A stretch of DNA of 64,000 nt, taken from contig JALIGW010000028.1 in assembly GCA_023053685.1 (NCBI GenBank), positions 6,236,501 to 6,300,500 of the forward strand, read 5' to 3'. The DNA comes from Diadophis punctatus similis (Eukaryota > Chordata > Lepidosauria > Squamata > Dipsadidae). Below, piece after piece: positions 38,101 through 47,883 of this stretch (its first letter is position 1; the number at the start of each line of letters is the position of its first letter). A program made the position numbers and the translations under genes. The notes under the pieces are model-generated. The model was not told where the DNA came from, made no database searches, and worked only from the letters and a program-made list of their open reading frames with translations.

Positions 38101-41100
38101 CTTTTGTTTACTAACTCTCCCACATGCTTGGATGACACATGATGCTCCTACGCTATTTCTGCTCTGCAGTGGTTCCTCACTGGCTCTTGGTGCCACAGCA
38201 ACGCACACGTCTTGCCTGAAGAAAAGGGAGGGGAAGACCCACATTTCTTTTTTTGGTTACAGCCTTTTTTTTTCCCCTGGGGCATTCTTGGACACATTTC
38301 CCAGACAAAGACATTGGATAGCTGCACTCCCCAGATGGAAAGGGTCATGTTACAACCAGTTCTACAGCTTCCCTTCAGGACTCCTGACAGGAAAAACAAA
38401 GCCCTGTTGACCTTTGCCATTCTAAACAAAGTTAGCTACCCCAGAACTGACATTAGGGACAGATGCTGATGGAATACTATCTAGGATGGGAAAAACAATG
38501 CCAGAAGGATTTGAGGAGAGGGAGGTGATTAATTCTTCTCTCACCTATCAAACATATGGAGTTCCTACATTTACCAAAAGCAAGAAGTTAGAATGGCACT
38601 CCAGGACTTGAGGAATTGTTTTTCTTCTAATAAATCTTTTTTTTTCCTCTTCACACTGGCAAAATTGTTCTCTTTTGATGAATGTAAAATCAGAGATACC
38701 ATTATTTTGTCTAAAACCATTTCTCTCCCCCATCCCCTCCCCAAACAAACTTCACACAAGTAAAGCTAATATCCCAAAAATTGTGGGCAGAAGTCTGGGA
38801 GAAAAAGGGTACGAAAACGAAGTAAAATGAAGCTCGATATTGTAGGAAAAGCAATGGAGCAATCGGAACATCTGGCACTGCGCGGAAATCTAGCCACAGT
38901 GAACGTATACACACATCCTTTCCTCCCAAAGCGGATTCTGCATTTGCGAGAACTTGGCAGCTGCCACAGAGTTCCTATAGGAAATAGCAATGGCTGTAAC
39001 TTAAAGCGCTAGCCCTCTGCAGCCGTTGCCTAGTTCCATCCCCCACATGACCCAGGTCCACAACAGCTTCCTGAAGTGGTTGCAGGCTACAACTCCTGTT
39101 CAGTTGGAAACACCCACAATCAGGCAATGAAACTTCTCTGCTTGATTTATATCCATTAAAACAGCTCCAAGAAATTTCTTATCTTCCACCAAGTACATTC
39201 TTTTCATAAAAACACAAGTTTCCTTTACAAATATGGTAGACTTCATTATGGATCTCATTGGCCCCCTAACCGAAGCTCTGGCCTTGTGACACAACATGCA
39301 CTTGTCTTTAGAAGAGAAATAGAAGCCACAGCAATGATAAGCTCCTGGGTGCAATTCTTCTCAGAAGGAATGTAAAGTGGCCCAAGCTGAAATCAGATCA
39401 GTCTAGGAAGGTTGAAATAAACCGGCTTGGATGGTTCCTCCTCTCCTGTAAAGCATTCTGAAACATCTGCTTGGGTTTCACACAAGGAAGGACAATCCAC
39501 AAGGGTACCTAACAAAGTAGTAGTGGGAAGTGGAGGCTAGTGGTGGTGAATAGAGAAAAAGAGGAGAGGAGAGGAGCGGAGAGGAGAGGAGAGGAGAGGG
39601 GAGGGGAGGGGAGGGGAGGGAAGGGAAGAAGTACCCAGTGTCCAATGATAACATCACCTCCTCCTGAAAGACCCAGAGGAAAAGACAGCTGCTCAGAACT
39701 TTACAACTGATTGGTCTGGTGTAGGACATTTTATAAAATAGAAATGATTGTGGGGAGCCTTCTAAGAACTCTTCCCACTTCTGCAAATCTTCCCTTGCAG
39801 AGAACTTAAATCAAAAAGTCTAACAAAATACTCCTTTGAAGATGGGTTGGCGCCAAGTTCTTTTTTGTGTAGATGCCAAAAGACACCTTGGAGTGCCAAT
39901 AGTGAACTAGTGTAGCAGGACTTCCCATCCAAAATTTAGTATCTCACCTTTGCTAGAAACTCAGTGGCCATATTCATATAATATGACTCAAGAAGGTCAA
40001 TCAAAAACCTAGCAGCTGCATTTACACAACATGCTAAGCTTGCTTAAGGTTCATCCTTGGCTGGTTTAGATCTTATTTTATGTGGCTTGGTGTGTTAGAC
40101 ATACCCAAACTTTTCAGTTAATTTATGGCTTTGTATATTATGCAGATCTAACTTATTGATCTAACTTATTTTCAGAGTTACTGTGTTATGTGAACGTGTC
40201 ATATTAAAAGGCTTTAGGCAAGCCCTTATATCAGTCTTGGACACTTGCATCTATTTGCAATCTGGGCAGAATAGAACAAATTAGGGTTTGCTGGCTTTAA
40301 AAATGAGAAGTGCTTTGGATCATACATGTGCATAAGTGCAGCATCTTCCTGCTCTTCATTTATGCAGCCTGCTTTTTTCCAGGTTTCCTTGTGAGACAGC
40401 TGCTGCTTTAACAGTCATGTTAATGAACGGATAGCATATACTATAGCAGGAGCACATTTGTTTTCACAATTACAAGAAAGTCTGGAAAAACTCTGGCAGC
40501 TTTAATTAAGACCAGAAAAGTGCTATGCGTGTGCAAGTTTCAAAGCACTTGTTTTAAAACACTTCTGAAGCATGCAGAGCCTCGGTATTAGTTCCCTTTA
40601 TTGTAACAATTATAATACAGACTACTTGTGGTACCTGGGAGAATTACACCGATGCTTTGTACTGTTATTATTACACTCAAAGCTTTTGATGAACAAGGGC
40701 TATTGCCATGGCATCGTGCTTCACCCATCACACCATGTTAGTTTATTTCATCTGCTTCACAAGACAACACCAACAGAAGAGCAAATCTCCAAAGTGACAG
40801 ATACTTCAGGGCATTAGGGGAGAGAGCTGGATTATTCATGGTATTTAAGGCTGAGCTACATTTGGGACTAGATGTCAAAGCATGAAATTTGGCTTCCTGG
40901 AAGCCTTGCCTACTTGTTCTACTATCCAGCTGACGGACTTAGTCAGCAGAAAATATTCTACCTTTCCATTACTAATGGAAACAGAAGACCAGCTCCTTAC
41001 AGCATAGGGAATGGCAGAGAGGCCTTGTTCTTTCTCTCTTTCCTAACACCACTGTTAAAGTAATAAATCTGAGGTAAACAGATACCCCTCAAAGTGTTTG

Positions 41101-44100
41101 CAGTTTCTAAGTTGTCCTTGGGAGCAGAAGGCAAGGCTCAAAGAGGTAGATTGGTAAGCAGAAAGAAAATAAAAAGTATATGATGATGTTCATCCATCAT
41201 GTTCGAAGAGGACCTTGACATCTGGGGGGGAGGATGTCAAGACTTGCGCATGAATTGGATTAAAGTGAGGGAGAGGTGCGCATAGTCAGCCTCACTCTCT
41301 CTTTCCAGATTCCATCTTGCTCCAAATAGCAGGACAAGAGTCGAGACAGTTGGAGATGGGCTGGGCGCGCAAAAGTATATACTGTATTTAGGAACCCTCC
41401 TCAGGAGACGTAAACCTGCCCACTACTTAGAAAGAGTAGGTTTGATTCTTTTCATCTTAGTTTCATCGATTTTTTTTACTTTGTTCAATAGACTTATTGA
41501 ACTTTGTTCAATAGAAGACATTCAAAAACAAATCTTCTTCTTTTTTTATAATGTATCTCCCTGCAAACTTTATTTTTTATTTTTTGTTCAGCTGCAGCAT
41601 AACTGAACAAAGGAAACCAGCTTTACATTCAGAAATAATAATTATATTAGTATTTCTTTGAGGCAGAGCTACTGTACCCCTGCAAACAAATTGCAATAGA
41701 ATCAAATAAAGAATAATAATTATAAATATATATATTTCAGAAAATAGTTCCCAGTTTTGAAACAAACTGTATATTATCAATATTAACACAAAGCACATTC
41801 TAAGCATATTGGCAGTGATGGTGCAGAAGTTACACTACTTGGCTAATCAATATATTCATAAAGCCTTCTTCCAATGAATTAATTCTGTTGCCTTACTGCT
41901 ACCCCTACTGTACTCGCTCTTCAAGCTGCCTACCCTCTGTAGATGAAGCCTGTGGAACTGATCTGCAATGCACTGTAACTTCCGTGCAATCTGAACTTCG
42001 GTACGCAATTCCTGCAGACTTTCCTGAGGTTCCTCCTGGAGATGGGGATTCAATGTGAAACCGATTGGTTGGACATGTAAACGGTATCCAGCATTTCCTG
42101 CCAAATATCATACAAAAAGGTGTTTATATCACAATATGATATAAGATCTTTTTTTTTACATCAACAGCATGACATTAGACAATTTTGTTGTGCCTTTGAG
42201 TTAGCATTGACTGCCTGGATTAGGCCCTTCAGTTTGTTAGTCAGATTTTCAGAACTGGGTTTGCCAGTGCTTGATTCCTAGGGCTGAAAGATAGCGACTG
42301 GCCCAAGGTCAGCCAGGTGACTTTGTGCCTAAGTCAAGATTAGAACACATACACTCCTAGTCAATGTTCCCTCTAACATTGAAAATCACTGCGCGGCAGT
42401 TGAAAATTGCTGCGTGGCGTTTTCGTTTCTGGAGGGACCGAACCGGCCTCCCTGGATGAAAAGTAAGCTGGTGGGCAGCAGCCTTTGATCTCGCTCTCCT
42501 CTCCCCAGCAGCGGAGCCCGCCTGGGGAGGCAAGAGTTAAAGCCTCCACCTCTCTTTGTTGAAGGCTCCTTTCCCCCACCCCCCACCCCCGATCGGCTGG
42601 TGATCAATGTTGCCTCTGACATAAGAAAAGGCGGGGAGGCAGTTGGAAACTGCTACGCCGCACAACTTAGAGGGAACATTGCTCCTGGCACCTTAGCCAT
42701 TACACCAAGCTGGTTCATTTAAACAATATAACTGAACTCAAATTTGGAGTATTATACCCATGGCAACTAATATGGTTTTAATCAACATTTAATTTAGTAT
42801 TATTATTGCATCTATACCCCACCTTTCTATTGGGAGCTAAAGCTGGTGCTCCCCTCATTTTATCTTCACAACTCTGTGAGAAAGGTTGGACTAAGAGGAA
42901 GAGACTACTCAAATTTACCAGTGATCTTTTTGTCAGGCTCCAATTCAAAACCACAACAACACACTGACTCCTTCATATGAATTCAATTTGAGTTGCAGTT
43001 AGTTACCAATTAATTTGAGAGGAGGACAACTTAGATTACCTTTCTTCTAAATTATTATTGGAGGTTGTACTATTGGTCTATAAGGAACAAAGTGTCTATA
43101 TAAGCACATCCTAGAGTCGTGGTGGCACAGTTATTAGAATTATTATTATTATTTATTATTATTATTATTTGTTCATTCTTATAGGCCGCCCAACTCCCGC
43201 GGGACTCTGGGCAGCGTACTAATTCTGCTGACTGCCAGCAGTTCATCCTCACTGACCCAAAGTTGACTCAGCCTTCCATCCTTCCGAGGTGGGTAAAATG
43301 AGGACCCAGATTGTTGTGGGCAATATGCTGACTCTGCAAACCGCTTAGAGTGGGCTATAAAGCACTATGAAGCGGTATATAAGTCTAAATGGTATTGCTA
43401 GAAATGTCAAGTGAGGGCAATTCATTTATTAATTCTGCATTTTCGATGCAGATTATTAATACATTTTCATTTATCATCTACTTCTTTTTTTGATAACACT
43501 AACTCTTTTTGGATAACTAGCCCAGTTCTGCATATTATGAAGACTGTTTCTAAGTGACTTGACACCCAAATTCAATGGAGGGTTTCATTGCTGCCAAATG
43601 TTGGTGGCCAAAGATGAGAGAGCGCAGAGTCACATGTAAGTCTTGAGGTGCTGGCTGCCCAGTCTTGTTCTAAATAAAATATACTCTGAACATGAAGCAG
43701 GACCTCCCTGTACCTGTTTCACGTAGAGCCAGGCAAAAGGTTCTGAGATAACTATCTGAAGCAACAGCAGAGGCAATTGCTGCTTTGCTCAAGAACAGCA
43801 CGGTTCATTAAAAAAAGGGAACAGGCTTTATCTGTGGTTCACTGCCTTTTTTCACTGTAGACAAAGAAGCAAGTAACAGCTGATGATTCTTACCATAAAA
43901 GAGTCTCTGAGGCTCTTCAGTGACTCCACAAGGTAACATGATATCCTGGCTGGAAGAGGATGCATTGAGGGTCTGTGTTGCCTTGTCCTGTTGTTTGGCA
44001 TGCCGGCTGCCCGGGCCACAACAGTGTGTAAGTGGGAAGAGCTGGAACCTGCCCAGGAGGCAGTTGTAAGATTTGCTTTGGGTGAAAATGCCACGAAAGG

Positions 44101-44209
44101 CCATCTTGCTGGACTGACTGACCAGTTCACAGTCATCAGAGTGGAACACATCATCATCTAACCCATCCAAATGGGAAAAATCATCTTCCAGGTAAACAGG
44201 GGGATCCAT
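22264..44209 (-). CDS. BMF: BMF, BH3-only pro-apoptotic Bcl-2 modifying factor (three coding exons)
   Basis: The coding sequence joins 44209-43894, 42097-41934 and 22365-22264 on the minus strand: 582 nt, 193 residues plus TGA. BMF is a BH3-only protein. When freed from dynein light chain on the actomyosin cytoskeleton it binds anti-apoptotic Bcl-2 proteins at mitochondria and promotes cell death. Visible motifs, in order: an acidic N-terminus (LDGLDDDVF, residues 14-22), a conserved block [16 protein letters not shown] (62-77 region), the DYNLL-binding motif DKATQT (75-80), [14 protein letters not shown] (98-111), the BH3 helix [16 protein letters not shown] (142-157, with invariant L146 and D151), and a hydrophobic C-terminal segment [14 protein letters not shown] (168-181). 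Length is close to mammalian BMF (about 184 aa). Both intron phases agree (phase 1 in a Gly codon, then phase 0), and no frameshift or stop interrupts it. The start is the first ATG after a consensus acceptor. I see an intact, functional gene. Confidence 0.97.
22459..22594. mobile_element. Family B palindromic hAT MITE beside the BMF last exon
   Basis: The ends CAGTGTTTCCC and GGGAAACACTG enclose a near-perfect palindrome. An exact 8-bp duplication GCTTAACC flanks it (22451-22458, 22595-22602). Its nearer edge is 93 bp upstream of the BMF last-exon acceptor. Confidence 0.92.
23145..23181. repeat. CA microsatellite
   Basis: About 17 CA units. A second CA run lies at 23350-23374. Confidence 0.9.
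24134..24520. mobile_element. Family D element split by a family A MITE
   Basis: TATACAGGTATTCCTCATTTTAG starts a family D copy at about 24134, which is cut at 24178. The inserted family A element is 24179-24477 (CAGTGGTGGGTTCC ... ACCCTCCCCTG), with flanks GACCAGAC/GACCAGAG. It contains TGACGTCA at 24231-24238. Confidence 0.7.
25411..25540. mobile_element. Family B palindromic hAT MITE
   Basis: The ends are CAGGGGTCCCC and GACCTCTG. The arms meet at CAGCCAGCTGGCTG. CACTAGAT lies on both sides. Confidence 0.88.
25550..26260 (-). pseudogene. L2-like LINE relic (reverse transcriptase, C-terminal part)
   Basis: The minus strand encodes HQYADD near 26205-26220, the YxDD catalytic box, then [20 protein letters not shown] and HYCNALYLG (about 25850-25930). 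This is the same family as the LINE at 62 kb. Stops and frameshifts break it. Confidence 0.85.
26260..27618. other. Gene-less intronic stretch, nothing recognised
   Basis: This lies in BMF intron 3. It is AT-rich with short frames on both strands and no domain, exon or clear repeat. Confidence 0.5.
27627..27718. mobile_element. Short family B MITE
   Basis: The ends CAGGGTTTCCCAAC and GTTGGGAAACTCTG are flanked by GTTTAAAT on both sides (27619-27626, 27719-27726). It is internally shortened to 92 bp. Confidence 0.85.
27727..29235. other. Gene-less intronic stretch, nothing recognised
   Basis: AT-rich, with a short AAAGA repeat near 28205-28226. No supported feature. Confidence 0.5.
29236..29622. 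mobile_element. Family D element (TACAGGTAGTCC type)
   Basis: It begins AGTAGTCCTTGAGTTACAAC and ends GTTGTAAGTCAAGGACAACC with TGTA. Related copies lie at 32965-33575 and 49507-50060. The imperfect inverted ends and the TA tips suggest a Tc1/mariner-type MITE (inference). Confidence 0.7.
29774..29976. mobile_element. Two family B MITEs inserted side by side
   Basis: The first copy is 29774-29898 and the second, shorter one is 29907-29976. The three flanking octamers are CCTTACAC, CCTTAGAC and CCTTACTT. This suggests one insertion landed in the target duplication of the other. Confidence 0.82.
30060..30800 (+). mobile_element. CR1 3' end interrupted by a hAT element
   Basis: The CR1 text runs GGTGGCTATCCATCAGGGAC ... 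AAAGGTTGGATTAGAT, is cut, and resumes GATGATATGTCAGATCCC ... TTCCAACCCTTATAC. Confidence 0.75.
30147..30745. mobile_element. hAT-type element, 599 bp
   Basis: The ends are CAGTGGTTCCCAACCTG and AAGGTTGGGAACCACTG, with an exact 8-bp duplication GATTAGAT (30139-30146, 30746-30753). The interior is non-palindromic: a GC-rich segment near 30310-30460 and an AT-rich segment with AATAAA near 30637. It has no transposase frame. Confidence 0.9.
30800..32960. other. Gene-less intronic stretch, nothing firmly recognised
   Basis: The longest frame (30894-31466, plus, 190 codons) has no domain or splice context that I recognise. The 32.4-32.95 kb part is unique-looking and could hold a conserved element, but this cannot be judged from one sequence. 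Confidence 0.45.
32965..33575. mobile_element. Family D element with nested family A MITE
   Basis: Family D starts TACAGGTAGTCCTCGACTTA and ends TAAGTCGAGGACTATATCTGTA. A family A copy (33176-33379) interrupts it, with exact target duplication CCTTCTGA. Confidence 0.85.
33176..33379 (+). mobile_element. Family A hAT-like MITE with CRE, YY1 and NRF1 motifs
   Basis: The ends are CAGAGGTGGGTTCC and GAACCCACCCCTG. Within 75 bp it holds TGACGTCA (33234-33241), GCCGCCATCTTGG (33273-33285) and TGCGCATGCGCA (33296-33307), which match CRE, YY1 and NRF1 consensus sites. Confidence 0.88.
33650..33775. repeat. Tandem duplication, about 65-bp unit, two copies
   Basis: GGGAGAGTGAACCTCCAAAT and the following text (ACTAAAAGAAGTTTCAGT) recur once, about 65 bp later, with few differences. 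Confidence 0.85.
34927..35086 (-). promoter_or_regulatory. Promoter plus first-exon module, copy 3, opposite strand
   Basis: On the minus strand: CCAAT (35086-35082), octamer (35065-35058), TATAAG (35042-35037), ATG (34997-34995), then a CAG|GTGAGG donor near 34928-34927. It points in the same direction as BMF, within its intron 3. Confidence 0.55.
35344..35504 (+). promoter_or_regulatory. Promoter plus first-exon module, copy 1
   Basis: In order: CCAAT (35344-35348), octamer ATGCAAAT (35365-35372), TATAAG (35388-35393), ATG (35433-35435) opening MAFSLPHPW, and a consensus splice donor CAG|GTGAGG with GT at 35503-35504. Spacing fits an RNA polymerase II core promoter with a 70-nt coding first exon. 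Use in vivo is an inference. Confidence 0.55.
35821..35981 (+). promoter_or_regulatory. Promoter plus first-exon module, copy 2
   Basis: Same order and spacing as the first copy, 477 bp later: CCAAT 35821-35825, ATGCAAAT 35842-35849, TATAAG 35865-35870, ATG 35910-35912, then the GTGAGG donor. Confidence 0.55.
36816..39550. other. Gene-less intronic stretch; two joined minus-strand frames
   Basis: Minus-strand frames at 37958-37716 and 37734-37432 adjoin and have a coding-like flavour, but contain stops between them and match nothing I recognise. The rest shows short frames only. Confidence 0.35.
39556..39622. repeat. Purine simple repeat (GAGGAGA/GGGGA)
   Basis: An uninterrupted GGAGA/GGGGA-type tract on the plus strand. 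Confidence 0.9.
39623..41930. other. Gene-less intronic stretch upstream of the BH3 exon
   Basis: No coding exon is recognised. At about 41190-41370, CATCATGTTCGAAGAGGACC and the following text have the look of a dispersed repeat of unknown family. Confidence 0.4.
41934..42097 (-). CDS. BMF: BMF exon with BH3 domain
   Basis: The acceptor reads TTTGGCAG, with exon sequence from 42097 (GAAATGCTGG). Joining it to the previous exon restores Gly-Asn-Ala-Gly-Tyr-Arg. The exon encodes the linker and the full BH3 helix [17 protein letters not shown]. It ends CTACAGAGG|GTAGGC with the GT at 41933-41932, in phase 0. Confidence 0.96.
42362..42681. mobile_element. hAT-like MITE in BMF intron 2
   Basis: The ends are CAATGTTCCCTCTAA and TTAGAGGGAACATTG, with sub-terminal GCGCGGCAGTTG-like sequence. 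The flanks CTCCTAGT/CTCCTGGC are a near-duplication. It lies 265 bp upstream of the BH3 exon. Confidence 0.8.
43112..43400 (+). mobile_element. tRNA-derived SINE with L2-like tail, interrupted
   Basis: The body GACTCAGCCTTCCATCCTTC and tail TGAAGCGGTATATAAGTCTA match the SINE at 15456-15694. An ATT-rich segment plus GGCCGCCCAACTCCCGCGGG (about 43135-43215), an antisense L2-like LINE end, interrupts the head. Confidence 0.75.
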
Positions 44210-44214
44210 TTCAC
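43894..44214 (-). CDS. BMF: BMF exon with start codon
   Basis: The acceptor TTTCAG (44220-44215) is followed by five untranslated bases and ATG at 44209-44207. The exon codes for residues 1-105 plus the first base of Gly106. It ends at the donor G|GTAAGA, with GT at 43893-43892. It carries the DKATQT dynein-light-chain motif and the THCCGPG block. The open frame continues into the intron after LFYG; that extension is not part of the protein. Confidence 0.96.
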
Positions 44215-44792
44215 CTGAAAATATATAATAAGAATAATAAGAATATTAGGACACTAGATAATACACTATTGAATAGCAGAGGCAAAAACATACATGCATT
44301 TTATTTGTCACACAAAGCTATTTCTGAATGCTGTCTGGGGGGAAAAAGTTAATTGGTTAGTGAAGGAGGCCCTCTGACCCAGTTCTCTCTTCTTCTTTAA
44401 AACAAAGTTCTGAAGCAAATGGGAAACAAAATGCCATTTAACATTCAGACTGTTTACAGTCTGGTCAGCCCTATGAAGAAAGTTAAAAGAAAAAAAAATA
44501 GCTTCCAGGAAAATTATTTTAGAATGCAATAAACCACATTAATACTTTAACAAGCATTCCGCTCTCAAAAAAATATTATTCTAAATTCTCTACACAGTTT
44601 TGAGAATTCTTAACGTACAGTACCTGAAAACATTGATCAAGTTTGTTAATCTAAAGCATAGAGCCAGTGGAACCTGGGACTGAGTGTGCCACTCCAATTT
44701 ACTAGGAAATACATCCAAGCACAGCTGGTTTTTGCCATTTTAATGCAAAAAAATTCCATGAGTCTCTCTTGGACATGAACTACTTAGAGATA

Positions 44793-45323
44793 TACTGTAT
44801 TTTTCGGAGTATAAGACGCACCTAGATTTTAGAGGAGGAAAACAAGGAAAAAAGTATTCTGAACCAAATAGTGTAGTAATATATTATTTAATAAAATACC
44901 AGTGTAGCAGCATACTTTTTACAACCATGTACACTTTTTACAACCATGTATACTTTTTACAAACTTCAAACTTGACAGCTTTAAGGCTAGTGGACTTCAA
45001 CTCCCAGAATTCCTCCTCCAGTCATGCTAGATGGGGTAATTAGAAGGCAAAAACACCTTAGTTTTTGCAAAAAACGGCCTGTTTTTCGCTCGTTTTTTTC
45101 AAAAACAGGGCATGCAGAGGGTTTGGGAAGCCTGCAGAGCACTCCTAGGGGGTGGGGGAAGGCAAAAACGCCCCCATTTTTGCAAAAAATGGCCCATTTT
45201 TTGCAAAAATGAGATGCAGGGGCGGGGCTTCGGGAGGCCAAAAAATTGCTGTATTCGGTGTATAAGATGCACCGACATTTCCACTCTCAAAAAGGTGCGT
45301 CTTATACTCCGAAAAATATGGTA
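44793..45323. mobile_element. Family C TIR element, BMF intron 1
   Basis: The ends are TACTGTATTTTTCGGAGTAT and ACTCCGAAAAATATGGTA. Inside is a tandem ACTTTTTACAACCATGTA repeat (about 44915-44962, three units) and a palindromic GCAAAAA-rich core. Confidence 0.82.
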
Positions 45324-45535
45324 AGTCTGCCATCTTCAACTTGGGATGTGGAGAAATAACTTCCCATGTCCATAGAAGAACTAGAATAAATATATATTAC
45401 ACACACACATACATACACACATACACAGACATTTTAAAAATCTGCAGTGCAATTTGCAGTTTTAAAGAATGTATAGGAAAGTAAAATTTAAGCTAAAGTG
45501 TGCAATACATATCTCTGTATCTATATAATATATAT

Positions 45536-46069
45536 CAGTGGTGGCGAACCTTTTTCGGCTCGCGTGCCGAAAAAGGGGGGGCGTGCTCGCGCGCGCTCGC
45601 GTGCCCACACCCATTCCCTCCCCCCACGCATGCGCACAACACCCCCCTATGCTGCCCCCTGCGCATGCGCACCCCCCCCACCCCCACACAAAGGCTTACC
45701 GGAGCCTGGAACGACGAAACTGGCAAACCGGAAGTGCGAAAAAACGCACTTCCGGTTTGCCGGTATGCTGTTTTTTGCACTCCGGAGGGTTCAGGGAAGC
45801 TCCCTGAAGCTCCGGAATGCAAAAAACTACAAAACGGACAAACCAGAAGTGCGGAAAAGTGCACTTCCGGTTTGTCCGTTTTGTAGTTTTTTGCATTCCG
45901 GAGCTTCAGGGAGCTTCCCTGAACCCTCCGGAGTGCAAAAAACAGCACACCGGCAAACCGGAAGTGCGTTTTTTCGCACTTCCGGTTTGCCGGTGGGAAC
46001 CCTCGCGTGCCGGCTTCTATGGCTCCGCGTGCCACCCCTGGCACGCGTGCCATAGGTTCGCCACCACGG
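45536..46069. mobile_element. Family E hAT MITE with a large internal palindrome
   Basis: The ends are CAGTGGTGGCGAACC and GGTTCGCCACCACGG, flanked by ATATATAT on both sides. The core (about 45715-45990) is a palindrome of about 270 bp centred near 45853. Each arm contains the smaller hairpin CCGGAAGTGCG...CGCACTTCCGG. Open frames of up to 208 codons on both strands are by-products. Confidence 0.88.
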
Positions 46070-47344
46070 ATATATATGAATGCCTCTCTTGTGCATCTGT
46101 GTATATAAATCCTACATGGTATAGGGCCAGGCTCCTTACGGAACTGGCTTCGCACCATCACATCAGCTCATCCCACTCGTTCAGGGAATGCTACTATAGA
46201 CCAATTACCTGCTTACCAACAATTCTCAAATTGCCAACTGGTATGATAGGTGCTGAAGTCCAGCAGCATTTAGTTTAAAAAAAGCTCTTTACACCTAAGC
46301 AGAGAGACAATTGCCCACACAGCAGAGGAACAAAAGATGAGCTCCTAGTTGATTAAGAAGATTTTGGAAAACTGCAAGAGAAGAATGACCAATTTGAATG
46401 TAGCTTGGATTAATTTCAAGAAAACACTGGACTCCCTACCACATGATTAGATAATCAAGTGCCTAGAAACAATAAGTCAGTAGAAGCCTCAGAAGCTTTA
46501 TACAAAGATCAATGGCACAATGGAAGATACAGTTGCTGGTCAATGGTGATAGATTCGGAGAAGTTACTATCAAGATATTCATCTTTCAAGAAGACTCGGT
46601 CAAACTACTACTGTTTGTCATTGCTCTGATTCCTCTGTCAATAATACTGAACAAGTCAGGCCATGGCTATCAAACATCAAAAACCTCTCCCTCCTCCTTT
46701 ACATGGATGACCTGAGGCTGTCTGGAAAACAGCATCTGAAATAGAATTGCTGCTCAACATTGTCCACATATGCAGCCAAGATACTGAAATGGCCTTTGGA
46801 TAGGACAAATGTACCACTTTCACCACCATCAGGGGGAAAATAGTGAAAACTGAAGGAAATCAAAACACCCGATGGAAATAACATCAATAGTCTGGATGAA
46901 AACCATTGCTACAAATGTCTGGGTATCCTTCAAGCTGACTATATCAAGCACAGTGAAATCAGGAAGAAAGTTAGACATTACATCAAGAGAGTAAAGATCT
47001 TAAACACCAAAGTCAGTAGAAGGAATGCCATCAGGGAAATATAAATAAATAAATAAATTAAAACCTGGGAAATCCCACTTGTGAAATTCACAGTTGGAAT
47101 AGTGGCCTGGACTCGTGCAGACATAAAAGCCCTGGATAGGAAAACCAGAAAAATAATGACAATGAATCATGGCCTTCATCCATACAGCAATGTTGACAGA
47201 CTGTACTTATCAAAGAAAATGGGTGGGCGTGGAATATTGCCAGTAAAAGTGGCATTGGAAGAATACCTGAAAAACAGAAAAAGAGATATGGAAAGGCAAA
47301 GTACAACATGGTCAGTACATTAAAAAAAAAAAGCGGGCAAAGCA

Positions 47345-47883
47345 GACCTGGCAATGGCTAAGAGAGCAGAGAAGAGCAACAAAGATGATTATGGGACTGG
47401 AGGCTAAAACATATGAAGAACGGTTGCAGGAACTGGGTATGTCTAGTTTAATGAAAAGAAGGATCAGGGGAGACATGTTAGCAGTGTTCCAATATCTCAG
47501 GGGTTGCCACAAAGGTTGTCAGGCTGTTCTCCAAAGCACCTGAGGGTAGGACAAGAAGCAATGGGTGGAAACTAATCAAGGAGAGAAGCAACTTAGAACT
47601 AAGGAGAAATTTCCTGACAGTTAGAACAATTAATCAGTGGAACAAGTTGCCTCCAGAAGTTGTGAATGCTCCAACACTGGAAGTTTTAAGAAGATGTTGG
47701 ATAACCATTTGTCTGAAGCGGTGTAGGGTTTCCTGCCTAAACAGGGGGTTGGACTAGAAGACCTCCAGGGTCCCTTCCAACTCTGTTATTCTATTCTATT
47801 CTATTCTATTCTATTCTATTCTATTCTATTCTATTCTATTCTATTCTATTCTATTCTATTCTATTCTATTCTATTCTATTCTA
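47345..47883 (+). mobile_element. CR1 LINE 3' part ending in an ATTCT array
   Basis: It begins near AAAGCGGGCAAAGC, continues GAAGAACGGTTGCAGGAACT, and ends with GGTTGGACTAGAAGACCTCC and the pentanucleotide array. It splits the R4-type relic. Confidence 0.85.
47787..47883 (+). repeat. ATTCT pentanucleotide array, about 19 copies
   Basis: An uninterrupted TATTC repeat starting exactly at the CR1 3' terminus. Confidence 0.95.

Noticed and set aside
43808..43893. C-terminal extension of the BMF start-codon exon into the intron
   Set aside because: A consensus donor at 43893 and the match of the next exon show that splicing occurs there.
45498..46278. Several open frames of 128-208 codons on both strands
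   Set aside because: They come from the GC-rich palindrome of the family E hAT element; the two strands encode nearly the same text.
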